A DNA stretch of 64,000 nucleotides, from the NCBI GenBank assembly GCA_019400425.1, contig JAFREE010000009.1, positions 62,001 through 126,000 of the forward strand, given 5' to 3'. A program made the translations under genes and the position numbers. Below, piece by piece: positions 59,400 to 64,000 of this stretch. Below the pieces are notes generated by a model. That model made no database searches, was not told where the DNA came from, and saw nothing but the letters and a program-made list of their open reading frames with translations. The DNA comes from Hymenochaete sp. R1 (taxonomy: Eukaryota > Basidiomycota > Agaricomycetes > Hymenochaetales > Hymenochaetaceae). Numbering within the stretch: the first letter of the stretch is position 1; every line of letters begins with the position of its first letter.

Positions 59400-60433
59400 A
59401 TGAGATTCGAGCGAGCCGCGAGTTCTCGTTCTAGCAGTGGCTCTCAAAAGGTCTGACTTATCTCCCCAATTGTATGTCTTTATTTACTCATGTTTACATG
59501 CTCGTCTTCCCTTCCTTCAACCCGGCCGACTCATCGACAGGCAACCAAACGGCCACGAAACACGTCTTGCGCGCAGTGCAAAGAGTATGTGCCCCGTCGC
59601 TTCTACACGGGGCGACGATGATCTCATATAAAATGCGCTCACAGAGACCATCGGCCATGTGATCTTGGGACAAAGAGGAAGCGCCCGTGCACGCAATGTA
59701 AGACCAAAGGATACGGAGAGTTATGTTCTAGAGATCGTTAGTACCAGACCGTATTCTCCTTCTCCAACCAGATCGCTTATCAGGATATTTGTTTTTTTTC
59801 CCAGTGAAGGCCATAGGTTCCGAATCTAGGTAGGTTCTGTCGTATATTCCTTGGAATGACTCGAATTGACGGGTAACTCCTTCTACAAGGTGTCGCGCCA
59901 CTGCCACGGAATTGCTCGTCCGTGCGAACGATCGGCTCCAGGTCCTCGACACTACAAATTTCGAGGCTTCCGAATCACCAAACCAGAACCAGAACCAGGA
60001 TACCATCGTACTCGAGATCGCAGAGTTCCTGAAGCATCATGTCTTCACGCCACGGAAGCAGATCCAAACTCTCCGGACACCCAAAATCGAGCCACGAGCA
60101 AAGAAAAAGAAGAAGCGGAGCACGGGTGCGGGCACGGACACGAGATTGGGGGTGAAAGCGAAGCCGAAACCTGCCAGTGCAAAGTCGAAACCGAAAGCAA
60201 AACTGAAGAAGTCGGACACGCCGAAGAAGAAAGGAAACGGGAAAAAAGTGAAGCCACCAGGGAGGAAGGGGAAGGATGTAGAAGAGGAAAAGAAGATGAG
60301 AGTCAAGCCGTGTTCATCGTCGAGTATGGAAGAGACTGCGTCGGATATAGAGCCTCTGTGGATGAATAGAATTACGAGGTTTCCCACCAGCTCATCCAGA
60401 ACATCGGAGAAGGAAAGCGGGGACTTGGACTAG
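59400..60433 (+). CDS. Small Zn2Cys6 binuclear-cluster protein, 251 aa
   Basis: Probable fungal transcription factor. Five exons close in phase: 59400-59450, 59541-59584, 59645-59736, 59805-59829 and 59890-60433. Exons 2 and 3 join to give SCAQCKEDHRPCDLGTKRKR, then PCTQCKTKGYGELC, a six-cysteine cluster with spacing C-x2-C-x6-C-x9-C-x2-C-x8-C. This fits the Zn2Cys6 pattern, though the first loop is acidic and lacks the usual Arg/Lys run. The rest holds LVRANDRLQVLD, an Asn/Gln run (SPNQNQNQ) and a long Lys/Pro-rich, nuclear-localisation-like stretch. The large regulatory domain of most family members is missing, so it may be a minimal DNA-binding protein. Exon 4 is only 25 nt. Confidence 0.75.
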
Positions 60434-60695
60434 GACTAGATATGACCATACTACACGAACACTGTTACGCAAGCATCATAGAAGAAAAAACATCCGCATG
60501 CATCATCACAAATGTCATATGTACGCCTTTCCGAATCGACTCAAAAGAGAATATAGAAAATCAAACCTAAAATCTTTCCGATTCTTCTTTCTATACGTGC
60601 ATCTAGAATTTCCCTCGAGGAACGAACGATATCATAGCATATCTTGACACCGACAATGTCATCCTAAGTCACAATGATGAAGAATGAGTCAGAAC

Positions 60696-62798
60696 TCACT
60701 TTCCGTTCACCCTCCATTTCTCGCCACTGGCATCAAGCGCATCCGCCTTGGTCTGCTCCACTCCAACAACGACATCTGCTTTGCTCGTGCGCAGGCTTAA
60801 GATTGGGAAAGCACCGCTTAATGGCCCTGAGAAAGGATCGATATGTTATTCCTGGGGTATTGCAAAGCATACGCACCGAAAGCTTCGGCGACTGGAGTCG
60901 ATGCGGGCCAACGAACGTCACCGGTCAACCTTACAAAGCATGAGCTCCGGATGAATAGAAGTTTATATAAATGTACTAAGCGCTCACTTTCTATAACTTG
61001 GAGTAGTCGGTATGTCAGCTTCCTATAACCTGATTGAAACGAAACTTACTTGAGGTCACCCTGGAGAGAGCGACTCATTGATCAATTCAAGTGCTTTTGG
61101 CAATCTCACGCACACGACGCAACCTACCTTAAATATCACAAGCCCACTTTCCAATAAATTCTTGAATAGCGCGGGTGCGCGTGTTTCCATCTCCCAAAAC
61201 GGATGCGCCTCGGTCCAAAAATCGTACATCTCAGCAGGCTTTCCGAGCGGCGTCTCCATCGGCACGCTCAACGCAAACACACCGGAATCGACATATCCTC
61301 TCCACCGTCCAACCAGATCGGCAAGATGTTCTCGGGCTTCGGTCGAGGGCGCGTCGGAGACGAAGAAGTCGGGTTGTTCGAGGGAAGTAAAAATGGAGGA
61401 AAAGTCAGGGGGAGTGACGTCTGATACGAACCATGGGATGCATTTGGGACTGGAAATTTTGATTAAAAGGGGAAGTAATTGGCATACTGCGTCAAATAAA
61501 GTATAGAGCAAACTCACTGGAAGACCACTTGGGACACATAGGGCGTATATGTTACCAAAAAATCGGCGAAGACCATGTCTGTAAAAAGCTACGATCTGGG
61601 TCGGTCAAAGGGATCCTAACCAACCGTAATCCGGACATACTTCGAAACCAGCTGGAAAAAGGTCGTGAGATCATCTCTCGGAGGGAACGAAAATGAGGCT
61701 CACCATTATCCAACACGAAGTCAACTCTTGCATTTTTCAACGAGGACAGGTGTTCAAACGAAACTTTTTCATCGTCATGGAGGATGAATTGCTTGCGGCT
61801 TTCTTGAGCGTCTTTCCCCACGCTCTGAAGTCGCAAAATGTCGTCATGGGTAAGATTCGTCAGCAGAGACAAGTCCTATTGCAAAGATATGAGCTCGAGG
61901 ACATATCATTACGCTGCTTTTTACCGTGGCATTGCCCCAGAGGCACATCTGCACCATCTCGTTGTACAATACCGCCAGCTTTTCAGAATCGTTTTCCAGC
62001 TCTGATTTCGTGTTTTCCAACTCCTTCATTGTCGCCGCGAGCTCTGATGGGCGTCACAATAAGGAGAATTCTGCGTCGTGGAAAGAACTTACGATAGATG
62101 GCTACTGAGGATGACTTGAAAGATTCTTCTTTACTGGACAGAAAGGGGTCGTAATCTTTCCAATATATAGTTGGGGAAGTCCACGATCGAAGCAAACGGT
62201 ACAGATAGCATCTATTAAATAGAAGTTAACATGTCGATATCGGTGCATCAAAGCGAAAGAGTACACTCACTCAGCATACAGCCAAGGAGTACTGTACCAA
62301 GTGTCGCATTCTCGATTTCCCAGTTCGACTAGAGCGTCATTGTACGCTTGCACGTCTACACCACCGTCATTTTCAATCTGCCTAGGACATTATTTCAGAT
62401 CATTCCGAGAGTCAGTTTGAACAGCACTGACTTTAAGGTGTGATCGCGAGCCATCTCATACTTAAGCTTGCTGACCTTCTCTATAATACGTTTGCCCTCT
62501 TCAACACGTTTTTCCCAGTCCAAATCGCCCTCGCTATCTTTCTTCATTGTGAGAGCATGATTGATTTGATGAACCTGATCCACGAGCTTCGTCAGAATGA
62601 TGGGCCAGCGATTGGTGACGGTCTCGTAGCTAAACGACCATCTTAGCACCTAGAGTCTAGTGTGAATAAGGACGCTCGAATGCACTGACGAGAATCTGAT
62701 TTGGATCTATCTTCAGCTAGAAGGTGATATACAACGTTGTCTTACCCGTTCCTATCGGTAGGGTCATACGGAGGAAAGGGAGGCCTAAATGTGCTCAT
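60696..62798 (-). CDS. DUF89 damage-control phosphatase/ARMT1-like protein
   Basis: Metal-dependent phosphatase of the DUF89 family; the human relative was described as a protein-glutamate methyltransferase (ARMT1) and yeast relatives as phosphometabolite phosphatases. ATG 62798 begins MSTFRPPFPPYDPTDRNG, then SYETVTNRWPIILTKLVDQV and RDHTLK. Next come VDVQAYNDALVELGNREW, WSTPWLYAE-type text (TWYSTPWLYAE), LYRLLRSW and YNEMVQMCLWGNATDLSLLT. Metal-site region ARVDFVLDNAGFE, LIPWFVSD-like CIPWFVSDVTPPDF and LESGLVIFKGD follow. The end is LTGDVRWPASTP, GPLSGAFPILSLRTSKADVV and EKWRVNGK. All expected blocks are present and in order across roughly nine introns. Confidence 0.9.
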
Positions 62799-63114
62799 CG
62801 TCGTACAGAGGCAAGCAGTTGAGACGCGTAGACACGATTTTCGATTCCGAACGAACAGGACTTGCCTAAAACAGACGATATGTTATTACGTAACACATGA
62901 TTATATAACGTGAGTTTACGCTCATTTTTGGTACCGGTGATCGTTTTTCTCATGCCGGCGCTCTTGGTCGTCTTCAATTTCTGGCCGAGACCCATACCAC
63001 CTTTTCTCTGGACCAATAAGGCCATAGCTATGCATATCAACGGGTTATAAACATCTAATGCTCATACAAACACTATGAAAAAGATACAAGTCGAGTGGAA
63101 CTGACTTGCCTGTG
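62799..63114. other. Intergenic with a short Gly/Lys-rich frame
   Basis: A minus-strand frame from about 63025 reads MALLVQRKGGMGLGQKLKTT and then loses character. It may be a small exon or chance. No other content. Confidence 0.3.
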
Positions 63115-63439
63115 CTATACAACTACGAGGAGCACAGCAACTACGATTACAGCGTACAGAAGAATGAGCGCCCCTGACAAAATAGAAACCCCCTCTTACG
63201 AGCCTACCTATATCTTCAATGCCTAGATGTGTTAATCTCTCGCAAAATTTGGTCAAAGGACCTAGTTTGCCAAGGTCATTCGAAGCGACCATTTTTAGAA
63301 GCCTAAACAACTTTTCAGAATCAGCCACGAAGGCCTTCGATAGTACACGCGATACTCGACGATACTTAGCGATCTCCTTGCTTCTCAGAGACAAGGACGC
63401 TGCGTTGGAGGCCTTCGCAATCGCCGCGGACGACCGCAT
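63115..63439 (-). CDS. Tail-anchored small membrane protein, 96 aa
   Basis: Two exons, 63439-63208 and 63173-63115, close exactly in phase with a 34-nt intron between GTAGGC and TCAG. The first exon is basic and helical (MRSSAAIAKASNAASLSLRS, ending LTHLGIEDI). The second is almost pure hydrophobic (GALILLYAVIVVAVLLVVV) and ends at once with TAG, the layout of a tail-anchored protein inserted after translation. Without splicing, the hydrophobic tail is replaced by a Cys/Arg-rich frame. Family unknown. The gene is divergent from the edge gene at 63555. Confidence 0.55.
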
Positions 63440-63554
63440 CTTCGTTTGCTGCCCTCGACCTTCCAAAACACACACGAAATCGTCAGAGTCAAGCTCTTCA
63501 ATAACAACTCACTCGAAAACAGGCCACTTCAACACGTTGCTCGGACATGACGTA

Positions 63555-64000
63555 ATGCTCGTAGGTTATGGGATGGCGCAGATTGCGCTGCACCTCAGAC
63601 GTACCCTCAAGCGTAATGTCAGAGGTTTGGAGGTTCAGGACATTTCGACTGCGCCTAGGGGGAGAAATGCCGGGAGCTTCTTACCATCGGAACTGGCAAA
63701 AGAGCTGCTCGACCCGGAAGCGCGTGAAACCGACGTCGACGGCTTATGGCATAGAGCTCCGTCGGAACTGGAGGACGATATCAAGAGAATCAACGATCTT
63801 TGCCTTCGCGCTTGGTTGACTATGAAGTAGGTGTTCTAACCGCGCCAACGGATAAGGATTGCGAAAACTGATTTGTGTCAATTACTTGAACCAAGGATGG
63901 CCGAGAAAGCTGGCTTCTACTCACTTGAGAGATGCGCACCAGTCAAAACTTCGGTGCTACCACCGGAAGTACGTGCCTCCGTTCAGTTTTCAAAGAGAAA
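63555..64000 (+). CDS. Hypothetical protein, cut by the window end
   Basis: Open frame from ATG 63555 (MLVGYGMAQIALHLRRTLKR) through VQDISTAPRGRNAGSFLPSE, LAKELLDPEARETDVDGLWH and INDLCLRAWLTMK. It splices (GTAGGT...CAAG) into MAEKAGFYSLERCAPVKTSV LPPE and a further GTACGT donor near the window edge. No family recognised. The frame is also open upstream of this ATG, so the start is provisional. Only the N-terminal part is visible. Confidence 0.5.

Noticed and set aside
60037..60387. Phe-rich hydrophobic minus-strand frame
   Set aside because: It is the antisense of the Lys-rich tail of the Zn2Cys6 protein (AAG read as CTT/TTC), not a membrane protein.

Overview
The window reads as nuclear DNA of a filamentous basidiomycete, most likely a mushroom-forming Agaricomycete. 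Most genes are broken by many short introns (roughly 45-80 nt, GTRNGT...YAG). Several protein types are typical of that group: a DUF7330-type protein, a trichodiene-synthase-like sesquiterpene synthase, an RNA-silencing RNA-dependent RNA polymerase, and an SKG6-like membrane protein. I saw no rRNA, tRNA, CRISPR or bacterial-style operon. Exon joins were worked out by hand from splice signals and codon phase; where I give a spliced length the phases close exactly.

Layout. 0-1.1 kb: broken Ty1/copia gag-protease. 1.6-6.2 kb (minus): secreted protein, orphan ORF, auxin-efflux-carrier-like transporter. 6.7-13.9 kb: a 7-exon flavin-reductase-like gene, a hypothetical gene, then a gene-poor stretch containing a decayed second copy of the flavin reductase gene. 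13.9-17.1 kb: single-pass membrane protein and a 9-exon short-chain dehydrogenase. 17.6-22.3 kb: two tandem paralogues of an unrecognised Arg/Ser-rich family. 23-27.5 kb: VPS28 (ESCRT-I) divergent from a sphingoid-base kinase, then a conserved membrane protein using a GC-AG intron. 27.9-35 kb: GYP7-like Rab-GAP, a small zinc-ribbon-like gene, and the catalytic part of an RNA-dependent RNA polymerase. 35.3-42.3 kb: WD-repeat protein, methyltransferase, DUF7330 protein.

42.7-52.5 kb: two members of another unrecognised family face each other as an inverted pair. Between them lie a sesquiterpene synthase, an inverted relic of a zinc alcohol dehydrogenase, and an intact zinc alcohol dehydrogenase. 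53.6-60.4 kb: CAX-type cation/proton exchanger with an unusual second alpha-repeat, an APC-superfamily permease, and a small Zn2Cys6 protein divergent from it. 60.7-64 kb: DUF89/ARMT1-type protein, a tail-anchored miniprotein with a 34-nt intron, and a gene cut by the window edge.

Most neighbours look like unrelated housekeeping genes. The places where neighbours may work together are the terpene synthase/dehydrogenase block and the Zn2Cys6/permease divergent pair. The most novel-looking content is the two lineage-type gene families, at 17.6-22.3 kb and at the edges of 42.7-52.5 kb.
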